DNA of 64,000 nt from Spirochaetaceae bacterium (GTDB lineage Bacteria > Spirochaetota > Spirochaetia > Treponematales > Treponemataceae): contig JAFQDD010000012.1 of the NCBI GenBank assembly GCA_017416145.1, positions 124,001-188,000 of the forward strand. Direction: 5' to 3'. Shown piece after piece: positions 1-8,147 of this stretch. Within the stretch, counting starts at the first letter, position 1, and the number at the start of each line of letters is the position of its first letter. A program made the position numbers and the translations under genes. The notes under the pieces were generated by a model. It was given only the letters and a program-made list of their open reading frames with translations, was not told the DNA's origin and did no database searches.

Positions 1-2
1 TT

Positions 3-2087
3 TTGGAACTATATCTAAATAAAGTTTACCTTGGTGGCGGAACTTATGGTGTAAATGCAGCTTCTAAATACTATTTTGGACACAGTGCCGCAGAAATCAC
101 TCCAGCAGAAGCTGCAATTTTGGTTATTCAACTTTCAAATCCGGCATATTACAATCCATTTGACCATCCAAACCGTGCTCGAGAAAGACAACAAGATGTG
201 TTAAATCAAATGGTTACAGACGGATACTTAACAAAAGCCGATGCTGATGCTTCTTTTGAAGATTTCTGGCTAAACTTTGACTACACAAGAACTAGTGCGT
301 CTGCATACCAAATGCGTGAAGATGCAGCCCCTTGGTTTAGCGAATACGTTTTACGTGAATTAACAAAACAAATGTACGGAACTCTAAATCTTTACACTGA
401 TGGATTTACTGTAAACACTACATTAAACTTAGCTCATCAAAAAGTTGCTGATAGAGTTATGGCTCACTATATTGCTTCAGCCAATGAATCCTATCAATCC
501 TCCTCAAACGTAAGAAAATTAGACGCTGTAAACACATATATTCCAATTACAGAATTAATGTCTTTGATGTTTAATATTCCAGAATTAAAAACCTCAAATC
601 AAAGACGCGATAAAGAAGTTACTTCAACTTTTAATAAACAAATCAATCCGATTTTGGACATTTTTTCACTTCTTGGTGGGATTGAAGATCTAAAAATTAG
701 TATTGTAAATAAAGTTAATACAACACAAAAAGAAACAAGTGTAAAAAAACAAATCGAAGGAACAATGATTGCTCTTGAAAACAACACAGGTTATATTTCA
801 GCCCTTGTTGGTGGAAGTTCTTTTGATGAAGAAAACCAATTTATTCGTGCAACTCAAGCTACTTTGCAACCAGGTAGTACATTTAAACCTTTGTATTATT
901 CTGCAGCTATTGATTCAAGAGAATTTACAGCTGCCACAATTTTGTATGATACTCCAACTATTTTCTATAATAATGATGGAAGTCCATATATTATTGAAAA
1001 CTATAAAGGAACTTGGGAAGGTCCAGTCCAATTATGGTACGCTCTATCAACATCAATGAATATCCCATCTATCAGAGTATTGTCAGGTGTTGGATTTGAT
1101 GCAGCTATTGAAAGAGTTTCTGCTTTATTGGGAGTACCAGAAGAAGAAAGAGAAGCAAGAAGCATTATTCCAGTTTATCCACTTGGACTTGGAGTTTGTA
1201 CAGTTCAACCTATTCAAATGGCAAGAGCATTTGCAATTTTTGGAAATCAAGGAAAAGAAGTCACTCCAATAGCAATTCGTTCTGTGGCAGACAGAAATGG
1301 TGATGTTTTCCTAACACCAGAAAAGGATTTAAGACTTGAGCAACAAGAAAAAGGTGAAAATATTCAAGTTATCACACCTCAAAATGCTTATGTAATGACA
1401 AATATTTTAACAAATACTGTAAAATCAGGAACTTTGGCTCGTGGTTCACGTTGGGGAAGTTATTTTAAATATACAGATGCTAACGGTAAAAAGTTTACTA
1501 TGCCTTTTGCTGGAAAAACAGGAACCACACAAAACTGGTCTGATGCTTGGACTGTAGGGTATTCCCCATATTACACAGCAGCATTCTGGTTCGGTTTTGA
1601 CCAAAAAGGTATTTCCCTTGGAACAGAATTAACTGGAGCAACTTTGGCCGGGGTTGCTTGGGGTGAATATATGAACGAAATCCACAAAGGATTACCTTAT
1701 AAGGAATTTGTAAAACCTCAAACAGGGCTTATCGAAGCTACAGTTTGTTCAGTATCTGGACAACTTCTTACATCTGCTTGTGGAAACCACAAAGTTACAC
1801 ACATTTTCCTAGAGGGAACAGAGCCTACAACAATGTGTAGTTTGCACAGCACTCGCGAAAACGACAGAATTATCGCAAAAGATAGATTACGACAAGAATT
1901 ATTACAATCAGGAAGTGTGACTGATACATCTTCCTTAACTACAATCACTTTGGATTTATCATTTTTGGATGATGACTACTCATTTGAAAATGATTCAAAT
2001 CAAAAAAATAATTCTGGCTCATCACACAATACTTTTGAATTGACAGAAGAACCAGAATTACCAACCACCAATTATTTGCTTGATTAA
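3..2087 (+). CDS. Class A penicillin-binding protein (PBP1A-like), 5' end missing
   Basis: Bifunctional peptidoglycan glycosyltransferase/transpeptidase acting at the outer face of the inner membrane. The reading frame is open to the window edge, so the membrane anchor and the start of the glycosyltransferase domain lie upstream. The visible N-terminus (LYLNKVYLGGGTYGVNAAS, then YYFGHSAAEITPAEAAIL) is the end of a GT51 domain. The transpeptidase domain has the three expected motifs: STFK with the catalytic Ser at visible residue 292, an SxN motif in STSMN near residue 350, and KTGT at 505. The tail after about residue 640 is low-complexity and rich in Ser, Asp and Asn. The stop lies 19 bases before the next gene, so the two may be cotranscribed. 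Family is certain; the exact PBP1 paralogue is not. Confidence 0.93.
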   Translation: MELYLNKVYLGGGTYGVNAASKYYFGHSAAEITPAEAAILVIQLSNPAYYNPFDHPNRARERQQDVLNQMVTDGYLTKADADASFEDFWLNFDYTRTSASAYQMREDAAPWFSEYVLRELTKQMYGTLNLYTDGFTVNTTLNLAHQKVADRVMAHYIASANESYQSSSNVRKLDAVNTYIPITELMSLMFNIPELKTSNQRRDKEVTSTFNKQINPILDIFSLLGGIEDLKISIVNKVNTTQKETSVKKQIEGTMIALENNTGYISALVGGSSFDEENQFIRATQATLQPGSTFKPLYYSAAIDSREFTAATILYDTPTIFYNNDGSPYIIENYKGTWEGPVQLWYALSTSMNIPSIRVLSGVGFDAAIERVSALLGVPEEEREARSIIPVYPLGLGVCTVQPIQMARAFAIFGNQGKEVTPIAIRSVADRNGDVFLTPEKDLRLEQQEKGENIQVITPQNAYVMTNILTNTVKSGTLARGSRWGSYFKYTDANGKKFTMPFAGKTGTTQNWSDAWTVGYSPYYTAAFWFGFDQKGISLGTELTGATLAGVAWGEYMNEIHKGLPYKEFVKPQTGLIEATVCSVSGQLLTSACGNHKVTHIFLEGTEPTTMCSLHSTRENDRIIAKDRLRQELLQSGSVTDTSSLTTITLDLSFLDDDYSFENDSNQKNNSGSSHNTFELTEEPELPTTNYLLD

Positions 2088-2106
2088 GCATTTTACGGAG
2101 GGTTTT

Positions 2107-2724
2107 ATGCTTATAAATATTGATGAAATCAAGATTAAAAAGCGAGTACGAAAAGATTTAGGAGACTTGGAAACCTTAAAAGACAGTCTTAGACGGTACG
2201 GTTTACTTTCTCCTATCACCATAAACACACGAAATGAACTTGTGGCCGGTCAACGTCGATTAGAATCTGCAAAACAACTTGGCTGGACAACAATTACAGC
2301 AAATGTTGTTGATGCAGAAGATAAAATTGGTCAATTGGAAATGGAATTAGAAGAAAACACTCAAAGATTACCATTTACAGATGAAGAACTTTTAGCTGGT
2401 TACAACGCTTTAGAAAAGTTAAAAAATCCTCCACTTTTTACAAGAATTATGAATGGGATTAAAAACTTTTTCACTTGTTGCAATGAAAAATCTGAACAAA
2501 TCCGTGAAGAAAAAATCAGTAAATCCTTCAAGTTTGCACTACTTCTTCCGATTGGTATAATTTCTGTGATTGTTTTTTCGATTCTCTACAAAACCTCTGT
2601 AATTAGTGGAATTGTGAGAGCATTTATTGATGTTATAAATGTATGTTTAATGGGATGTGGTTTAATTTTTACAATTAGACTTTTTATTCTAAAAAAATCA
2701 AAAAATAAATCACAAATTTATTGA
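2107..2724 (+). CDS. ParB-like nuclease domain protein with C-terminal membrane segments
   Basis: The start is the ATG at 2107, preceded by an ACGGAGGG ribosome-binding site; an earlier in-frame start at 2080 would overlap the PBP gene. Residues 1-80 resemble the ParB N-terminal domain (ETLKDSLRRYGLLSPITINT, then LVAGQRRLESAKQLGW with the G-x-R-R core). Instead of a ParB DNA-binding helix-turn-helix and dimerisation domain, the protein continues into two hydrophobic stretches (FALLLPIGIISVIVFSIL, and VCLMGCGLIFTIRLFIL), so it is probably anchored in the inner membrane. It follows the PBP gene by 19 bases and precedes the tmRNA promoter. No parA is adjacent, so a chromosome-partition role is not supported. 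Function unknown. Confidence 0.7.
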   Translation: MLINIDEIKIKKRVRKDLGDLETLKDSLRRYGLLSPITINTRNELVAGQRRLESAKQLGWTTITANVVDAEDKIGQLEMELEENTQRLPFTDEELLAGYNALEKLKNPPLFTRIMNGIKNFFTCCNEKSEQIREEKISKSFKFALLLPIGIISVIVFSILYKTSVISGIVRAFIDVINVCLMGCGLIFTIRLFILKKSKNKSQIY

Positions 2725-2749
2725 TTTTTACGTAAATCACCGTTATATT
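2721..2749 (+). promoter_or_regulatory. Sigma-70-type promoter of ssrA
   Basis: TTGATT at 2721-2726 and TATATT at 2744-2749 with a 17-base spacer. Initiation about 7 bases downstream would fall just before the mature tmRNA 5' end at 2764. Confidence 0.7.
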
Positions 2750-2763
2750 TTAATATGACTTAA

Positions 2764-3111
2764 GGGAGTGCACCGGTTTCGACGGGTGTGATTCGTGGTC
2801 TTGAGTTGCAGGTGAGGTTGCCTGTCCTCTAAACAGACAAAAACTATAATTGCCGAAAACGACAATTCTTACGGTTACGCACTAGCTGCATAACCCGGGT
2901 TTTAAGTTGTGCCGCTCTGAACGGCTTAATTACCCGACGCAATCAGGGCTTGCTTAAAGTGGTGTTCAGTACGCTTTAGGGACTTTTACTGAAATACGGA
3001 GACGACGCTTGTGGTGCTGCTACCGTTTCCCGACAATCACCTCGCACCAATAAACCTGTAGAGATTCCTGGTCCGCACATTCGGACGCGGGTTCAATTCC
3101 CGCCACTTCCA
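2764..3111 (+). ncRNA. ssrA: tmRNA (transfer-messenger RNA)
   Basis: Rescues stalled ribosomes by trans-translation together with SmpB, which is encoded at 16052 in this window. The 5' GGGAGTG pairs with the 3' CACTTCC (one G-U pair) to form the acceptor stem, followed by discriminator A; CCA is not encoded. The T-arm is visible near the 3' end (GGTTCAATTCC). The tag frame starts at the GCC resume codon at 2852 and reads AENDNSYGYALAA to the TAA at 2891-2893. The tag ends in ALAA, as expected of a ClpXP-type degradation signal. It is a single-piece, not permuted, tmRNA, with a promoter just upstream and a terminator just downstream. Confidence 0.96.
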
Positions 3112-3114
3112 AAA

Positions 3115-3150
3115 AAAGAGAAATAATAAAACTTATTTCTCTTTTTTCTT
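3115..3150 (+). terminator. Intrinsic terminator after tmRNA
   Basis: AAAGAGAAATAA (3115-3126) pairs perfectly with TTATTTCTCTTT (3133-3144) around a six-base loop and is followed by a T-rich tract. Confidence 0.75.
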
Positions 3151-3159
3151 CTTTATCTC

Positions 3160-3188
3160 TTTTCTTTTTTTTTATTCCGTGTTATAGT
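3160..3188 (+). promoter_or_regulatory. Candidate promoter of the phosphohexomutase gene (near-leaderless)
   Basis: A -10 box TATAGT at 3183-3188 lies only six bases before the ATG at 3195, and no Shine-Dalgarno sequence is present. The -35 region is a T-rich stretch and is a poor match, so this is the weakest of the leaderless candidates in the window. Confidence 0.35.
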
Positions 3189-3194
3189 TAGTAC

Positions 3195-5006
3195 ATGAAT
3201 ACAACAAACTTTCAAGAAGCCTTATCAAAATTGATTTTATCCGCTTCAGGCTGGCGGGGTATCTTTGCAAAATCTGGCGAAGAAGAAGACGGAACAACAG
3301 AAATTGATATTGAACACAAAGCAATTTCTGCATTTATGGCAAAAGCCTATGTTGATTTCATAAAAAAAACAAACAACAATCCTAAAATCGCTATTGGAAT
3401 TGATGCTCGACCTACAGGTCCAGTCATTGCCGATTCTATGATTCGTGTGCTTCTGGCCAATGGAATTAAACCTATGTATCTTGGCATTACAGCTGCACCA
3501 GAAATTATGGCATTTTCCCACACAATAGACGGTTTTATCTATATTTCTGCAAGTCACAATCCAATTGGACACAACGGTGTTAAATTCGGCAAAAATGATG
3601 GTGGAGTTATTCCTGGCTCTGAAGCTTCTGTTTTAGCAAAGGATTTTCTTTCTTTGTGCAATGTTGATAATCCAATTGAAAAAGCAGAAATTCTTTCTAA
3701 CTGTGATGAAAAGCTACTAAAAGAAGTTTATGCCGAAAGTGAAATCCACAAAAAAGCTGCAATCGCTTTTTACGAAGATTTTTCTACAAAAGTAATTTGT
3801 GGCGACGCTGATTCAGATTTAATTTTTGGAAGCATAAAAGAAACTACAAAAACTACCCCACTTTCCATTGTTTGTGATATGAACGGAAGTGCAAGAACTT
3901 TAAGTATTGATAATTCATATTTTAACAAACAGGGACTTGGCTTTTATGCAATAAACAATGAGCCTCGAAAAATTGTTCACGCAATTATTCCAGAGCCAGA
4001 AAACTTAGTTTATTGTGCCAATGAAATGGAAAGACTTCAAAAAGAAGGTAAAACCGATGCTATTTTAGGATATATGCCTGATTGCGATGGAGACCGTGGA
4101 AACATTGTTTTTTGGAACAAAAAAGAAAATAAAGCTGAAGTTCTAAAAGCTCAAGAAGTTTTTGCATTATCAGTTTTAAGCGAATTAGCTTTCCTAGCCT
4201 ATTCTGGAAAAACTGGTGAAAACTCTAAAATCGCTATTTCTGTAAACGATCCAACATCCATGAGAATTGAAGAGATTGCAAAGGCTTTTGATGCTTTAGT
4301 TGCAAGAGCTGAAGTTGGTGAAGCAAACGTTGTAAACAGAGCTCGTGAACTTAGAGCAGAAGGATATGAAGTTAGAATCCTTGGAGAAGGTTCAAACGGT
4401 GGAAACATTACTCATCCAGCAGCTGTAAGAGATCCTCTAAACAGTATTTTTGCTTTAATCAAACTTCTTGCAATTAAAGATGGTAAAAATCCAGACGGCA
4501 GCGAAAAGAAAGGATTGTTCCACTTGTGGTGTAGCCTTTCAAATCAAGAAGAAAAATACACAGAAGATTTTTCACTAATTGACGTAATCGAAACTTTACC
4601 AGTTTACACTACAACAGGTGTTTCTGAAGCTCGAGCATTGCTAAAAATCAAAACAACAGACCACAGTGTGCTAAAAGCTAAATATCAAAAAGTATTTTTA
4701 TCACAATGGGATGAAAAAAAGGCATCTCTAGAAGAAAAATATGGTATTTGTAATTACGAAGCAGTTTGTAATAATGGTACAAAAGAAACTAAAAACATTA
4801 CTGATTTTTCAATTTCTGGAAAAGGTGGCTTAAAAATCCTTCTAAAAGACAAAAATCAAAACAATTTGGCTTTTATCTGGATGCGAGGAAGCGGCACAGA
4901 ACCTGTGTTTAGAGTTATGTGTGATGTTAAAGGAAATAATTCTGAAATGGAAAAAGAATTGTTACAATGGCACTCAGATATGATTACAATTGCTGACAAT
5001 CAATAA
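3195..5006 (+). CDS. Phosphohexomutase (phosphoglucomutase/phosphomannomutase family)
   Basis: Interconverts hexose 1- and 6-phosphates in the cytoplasm, linking sugar catabolism to polysaccharide and glycan precursors. 603 residues, four-domain alpha-D-phosphohexomutase layout. The phosphoserine loop SASHNP has its catalytic Ser at 120. The metal-binding loop DCDGDRG begins at residue 296. The sugar-binding loop is EGSNGGNITHP around residue 396, and the phosphate-binding loop RGSGTEPVFRVM is near the C-terminus. It is longer than typical bacterial ManB/Pgm (about 450-580). No ribosome-binding site precedes the ATG, which sits just after a -10-like box. Substrate preference (glucose or mannose) cannot be read from sequence. 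Confidence 0.88.
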   Translation: MNTTNFQEALSKLILSASGWRGIFAKSGEEEDGTTEIDIEHKAISAFMAKAYVDFIKKTNNNPKIAIGIDARPTGPVIADSMIRVLLANGIKPMYLGITAAPEIMAFSHTIDGFIYISASHNPIGHNGVKFGKNDGGVIPGSEASVLAKDFLSLCNVDNPIEKAEILSNCDEKLLKEVYAESEIHKKAAIAFYEDFSTKVICGDADSDLIFGSIKETTKTTPLSIVCDMNGSARTLSIDNSYFNKQGLGFYAINNEPRKIVHAIIPEPENLVYCANEMERLQKEGKTDAILGYMPDCDGDRGNIVFWNKKENKAEVLKAQEVFALSVLSELAFLAYSGKTGENSKIAISVNDPTSMRIEEIAKAFDALVARAEVGEANVVNRARELRAEGYEVRILGEGSNGGNITHPAAVRDPLNSIFALIKLLAIKDGKNPDGSEKKGLFHLWCSLSNQEEKYTEDFSLIDVIETLPVYTTTGVSEARALLKIKTTDHSVLKAKYQKVFLSQWDEKKASLEEKYGICNYEAVCNNGTKETKNITDFSISGKGGLKILLKDKNQNNLAFIWMRGSGTEPVFRVMCDVKGNNSEMEKELLQWHSDMITIADNQ

Positions 5007-5101
5007 AAATTATAGAAACAAAATCTAATATATCTTGCAACAAACCGTAAAATATGTTAGATTTTTCATATAGAATTTGACAAAACTAAGGAAGGATTTT
5101 T

Positions 5102-5512
5102 ATGGGTGTACGCGGAGAACTTTTTACAACACAAGTTGTTTTAGACAATCGTTCATACTTTTTCAACGTAAAAGAAAATCGTACAGGTGACGTTTTTTTA
5201 CAAGTAGTAGAAAGCAAAAGCAGAAACGGTGAAGACTACGACAGACACGCAATTTGTATTTTTGCAGAAGATATGCAAAAATTTTTCAAGGGTCTAGATG
5301 AGTCTGTTTCTTTTATCGACAAGGAAAGAAAAGAAAGAAGTAAAAGAGCTGCCGAAAAGAAAGCTGCAAAAGCTTCTGCCGCTGGAAAAAAAGTGTACAA
5401 GAAAAAAGGTACTAAAGACAGCAAAAACGAAAGAAAGCCTGAAGGAATTAAGAAAACTGGAAAAGTTATTCACGTTGTTTCAAAACGTACAAACCAAGAA
5501 GAATCTAATTAA
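5102..5512 (+). CDS. PUR-domain nucleic-acid-binding protein (DUF3276; BpuR-like)
   Basis: 136 residues. The start, MGVRGELFTTQVVLDNRSYF, and the following FFNVKENRTGDVFLQVVESK match the bacterial PUR-alpha repeat found in the Borrelia DNA/RNA-binding regulator BpuR and in Bacteroidetes DUF3276 proteins. After about residue 75 the chain becomes strongly basic and lysine-rich (RSKRAAEKKAAKASAAGKK and more), as expected for nonspecific nucleic-acid binding. A GAAGGA ribosome-binding site lies 7-8 bases before the ATG. The stop overlaps the stop of the convergent rnhB. A role as a global post-transcriptional or nucleoid regulator is inferred from the Borrelia protein, not shown here. Confidence 0.82.
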   Translation: MGVRGELFTTQVVLDNRSYFFNVKENRTGDVFLQVVESKSRNGEDYDRHAICIFAEDMQKFFKGLDESVSFIDKERKERSKRAAEKKAAKASAAGKKVYKKKGTKDSKNERKPEGIKKTGKVIHVVSKRTNQEESN

Positions 5513-6087
5513 TATTTGAACGAATGCCGCTGAATAGGAGAAGGTCCTAATTGGTGGCATTTTTCTTTATGAGACTTTGTTGGGTAACCTTTGTGACCTT
5601 CGTAACCATATTCTGGATACATTTTAGAATATTCAACCATCACCCTATCTCTCTCATTTTTTGCAAGAATTGAAGCCGCCATTACACAAGGATAATTTCC
5701 ATCAGCTTTTGGTTCAGCTTTACAAGAACAAGAAATATTTGGAATACAGTTCCCATCAATTACGCCAAAAAGTTCACCCTCAGTTAGACTTGGATATTCA
5801 GTTTTTAATTTTGAAAACATTTCATCAAAAGCTCTTTTCATAGCCAAAAGTGTAGCTTGTAAAATGTTTATTTGGTCGATTTCAGTATGAGTTGCAAAGC
5901 CAATTCCGTAGGCAATAGCTTTTTCTTTGATTATCGGCTCAACTTTGGCTCGTTTTTTTTCAGAAAGAGCTTTTGAATCGTTTAATAATTCAACTGGAAA
6001 ATCATCTGGTAAAATGCAACAAGCAGCGTAAACAGGTCCAGCCAAAGGTCCCCGACCTGCTTCATCAATTCCAAAAACAAATGCCAT
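5509..6087 (-). CDS. rnhB: Ribonuclease HII
   Basis: Cleaves the RNA strand of RNA-DNA hybrids and removes single ribonucleotides from DNA. 192 residues, normal length. The N-terminal FGIDEAGRGPLAGPVYAA carries the catalytic Asp-Glu pair, and further acidic ligands are in the GVIDGN region and the later VMAASILAKNERD block. The start codon overlaps the stop of the upstream membrane protein gene by one base (TAATG), so translation is probably coupled. It is the last gene of a minus-strand cluster of otherwise unknown envelope proteins. Its stop overlaps that of the convergent PUR gene with no terminator between them. Confidence 0.95.
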   Translation of the reverse strand: MAFVFGIDEAGRGPLAGPVYAACCILPDDFPVELLNDSKALSEKKRAKVEPIIKEKAIAYGIGFATHTEIDQINILQATLLAMKRAFDEMFSKLKTEYPSLTEGELFGVIDGNCIPNISCSCKAEPKADGNYPCVMAASILAKNERDRVMVEYSKMYPEYGYEGHKGYPTKSHKEKCHQLGPSPIQRHSFKY

Positions 6088-7151
6088 TAAAGTACCTTTT
6101 TTAAGCCCAAATAAACTTCTTTTAAAGAGGATTCATCCACAAAAACACGATAAGCAATTATGTAGTAAAGTTCATCTTCTAAATAAACAGAAACATTTGG
6201 TTCAGTGGCTACATAACCTAAACTTACTTCCACCAAAGTTCCGTCTTCTTTGAATACAGCCACTACAGCATTATCAGTTGCAAATCCACCGTTTTCTTTC
6301 ATTAAACCGATTTGATATTTGCCAGGAGTAGAAGGAGCATACAAAAACAATCGAACTGTTGAATCAGAAAAAACATATTCTCCATCTTCCAAGAAAATAT
6401 CTAAGGATGGAAGTTCAGAAACACCTTCAAGTCCCCAACTTTCCAATCGAGAAATCATAAATTCCTTTGCAGAATCAGTAGGTGAAAAACTTTTCTTTAG
6501 AGGAGTTTGGCTTTTTTCTTGATTTATTAAAGTAAAATATTCATTTGAATTTCCAAAAACTACAGAATATTTTTCATCATTTTCAGTTATAAAATCAAAT
6601 ATTGGATAGAAACCTAAGTTTGTACCAAGATTTCCCTCAACAGCTTTGCAACTTATTCCCAAAGAAAAATCCTTTACCTTTGAACCAGTTTTTATATCAA
6701 GCAAAACAAAATCATAATTTGCAGTGACAAAACCTATTGAATCTGCATAAACTGTAAAATTTGAAATTACTGGAAAACCGATATTTTGTTCCCAAGCAAA
6801 GTCGCCAGAACATATAATTTTATTAAATGTTTCGTTTGACGAAAGAGTAATATTAGGCAATTCATAATCTTCTTCATTTTTTGAAACAAAGGATTTTTTT
6901 ATTTGATTTGAAGGTAAAATATTTAAATTTTCTAAAGTTAAAATCTCTGGTAATTTTTCCTTCGGAGCAACATAAACTTCTTCTTCAACGACTGGTTCTA
7001 CATATTCCTGAATATTCTCTGGAAACAAAACAGAATCCACAAAGTCATTTAATACAGGAAAAGACTTGTTAAAATAAGCAAAAACTAAAGCAGCAACTAA
7101 AATTGCCAAAAGAAAGAAAATCCCAAAGAAAATTTTTACGCCTTTTTTCAT
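6087..7151 (-). CDS. Unknown protein with N-terminal membrane anchor
   Basis: 354 residues. The N-terminus KKGVKIFFGIFFLLAILVAA is a single signal-anchor; the rest is predicted extracytoplasmic and begins with an acidic, Val- and Pro-rich linker (EYVEPVVEEEVYVAPKE). The body is beta-rich with no motif I recognise. A good ribosome-binding site (AGGGGTGAG) precedes the ATG. It lies 9 bases after the gene at 7161-8114 and overlaps rnhB by one base, so it belongs to the same transcript. The membrane topology is clear; the function is not. Confidence 0.6.
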   Translation of the reverse strand: MKKGVKIFFGIFFLLAILVAALVFAYFNKSFPVLNDFVDSVLFPENIQEYVEPVVEEEVYVAPKEKLPEILTLENLNILPSNQIKKSFVSKNEEDYELPNITLSSNETFNKIICSGDFAWEQNIGFPVISNFTVYADSIGFVTANYDFVLLDIKTGSKVKDFSLGISCKAVEGNLGTNLGFYPIFDFITENDEKYSVVFGNSNEYFTLINQEKSQTPLKKSFSPTDSAKEFMISRLESWGLEGVSELPSLDIFLEDGEYVFSDSTVRLFLYAPSTPGKYQIGLMKENGGFATDNAVVAVFKEDGTLVEVSLGYVATEPNVSVYLEDELYYIIAYRVFVDESSLKEVYLGLKKVL

Positions 7152-7160
7152 CTCTCACCC

Positions 7161-8114
7161 CTATTTTTTTAGCAACTCAGCAATGCGAGAATTAAAAGAC
7201 TCAAAATCAATCATAAAATCAATTTCATCGATAACAAATTGAAGTTGATTAAAATTTAACAAAGTTAAAACATAAGGTGATGTATGATACAATCTCAAAA
7301 TTGTTGATGAAAAATTAGACAAAATATTTGATAAAATCAAACCATTTTTAGTTGCAATGAGATCAAGTTTTTCAAGCATTGGAATCAATTTGTAATATGC
7401 GTCCTGAGTTTCTCCAAAAGAGATTCCTTGAATATTTTTGCCAGTTTCCAAATATGCCTCATAAAGGATTTTGTAGTCAGGTTCGTTTTTCATTACAAAA
7501 ACCAAATCAGGCTTTTCTGTAGTTTTGATGTAAGCCTCATCAGAAAATCTCATGGGAGCATTCTCAGAATCTGTCATAGACAACTTTGAAAATCGTTGAA
7601 ACATAGCTTCCACTTCCGAAATGGAATCTAACAAAGCTTTTCGTTCTACTTTTGGATTTTCGTAATAAATAATTTCTTCATCAATAGAATCATAATCAAG
7701 AAATTCTATAATTCCTTGACCAATATCAAATTTTTTAAACACAGAATTGTTTGCTTTACCTTTGAAAAATCTCACCACAGAATAATATTCTGGAGTTGCA
7801 TAAACTGTATTAACCAAGTTTTTTATTGTATAAATTAAACTAGAATTTCCCTCTGGTGCTTCATCAAAAAATTTTAAATTGCCATAGAAATATACATAAA
7901 AAATCCCTTCTGCAAGGATTTCCTCTGATGGATTTTCAGATTCTAATCCTTGAATAAGTTGATTTTCATAAACAGAAAAATCTCCATCAACTAAAGCCGC
8001 TTGAAAAAGTTCCTGAATTAAATTTTCACTTATGTCTCCAGTAATTTTCTCTTCAGCTCCAAGGAAACACATTCCAATGCTAAAAATTAGCACAAAAATT
8101 AACATTTTTTTCAT
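7161..8114 (-). CDS. Unknown secreted protein
   Basis: 317 residues with a classical signal peptide (MKKMLIFVLIFSIGMCFLGA, cleavage expected before EEK). A cysteine at 16 lies in the signal region, but its context is a poor lipobox. The mature part is acidic and mixed alpha/beta, with no recognised domain. GGAG lies 7-8 bases before the ATG. It sits between the 710-residue secreted protein and the anchored protein in a same-strand run with short gaps, suggesting a joint envelope function. No function assigned. Confidence 0.55.
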   Translation of the reverse strand: MKKMLIFVLIFSIGMCFLGAEEKITGDISENLIQELFQAALVDGDFSVYENQLIQGLESENPSEEILAEGIFYVYFYGNLKFFDEAPEGNSSLIYTIKNLVNTVYATPEYYSVVRFFKGKANNSVFKKFDIGQGIIEFLDYDSIDEEIIYYENPKVERKALLDSISEVEAMFQRFSKLSMTDSENAPMRFSDEAYIKTTEKPDLVFVMKNEPDYKILYEAYLETGKNIQGISFGETQDAYYKLIPMLEKLDLIATKNGLILSNILSNFSSTILRLYHTSPYVLTLLNFNQLQFVIDEIDFMIDFESFNSRIAELLKK

Positions 8115-8147
8115 AAAAAAATCTCCAAACTAAATAACAAACTTTTT

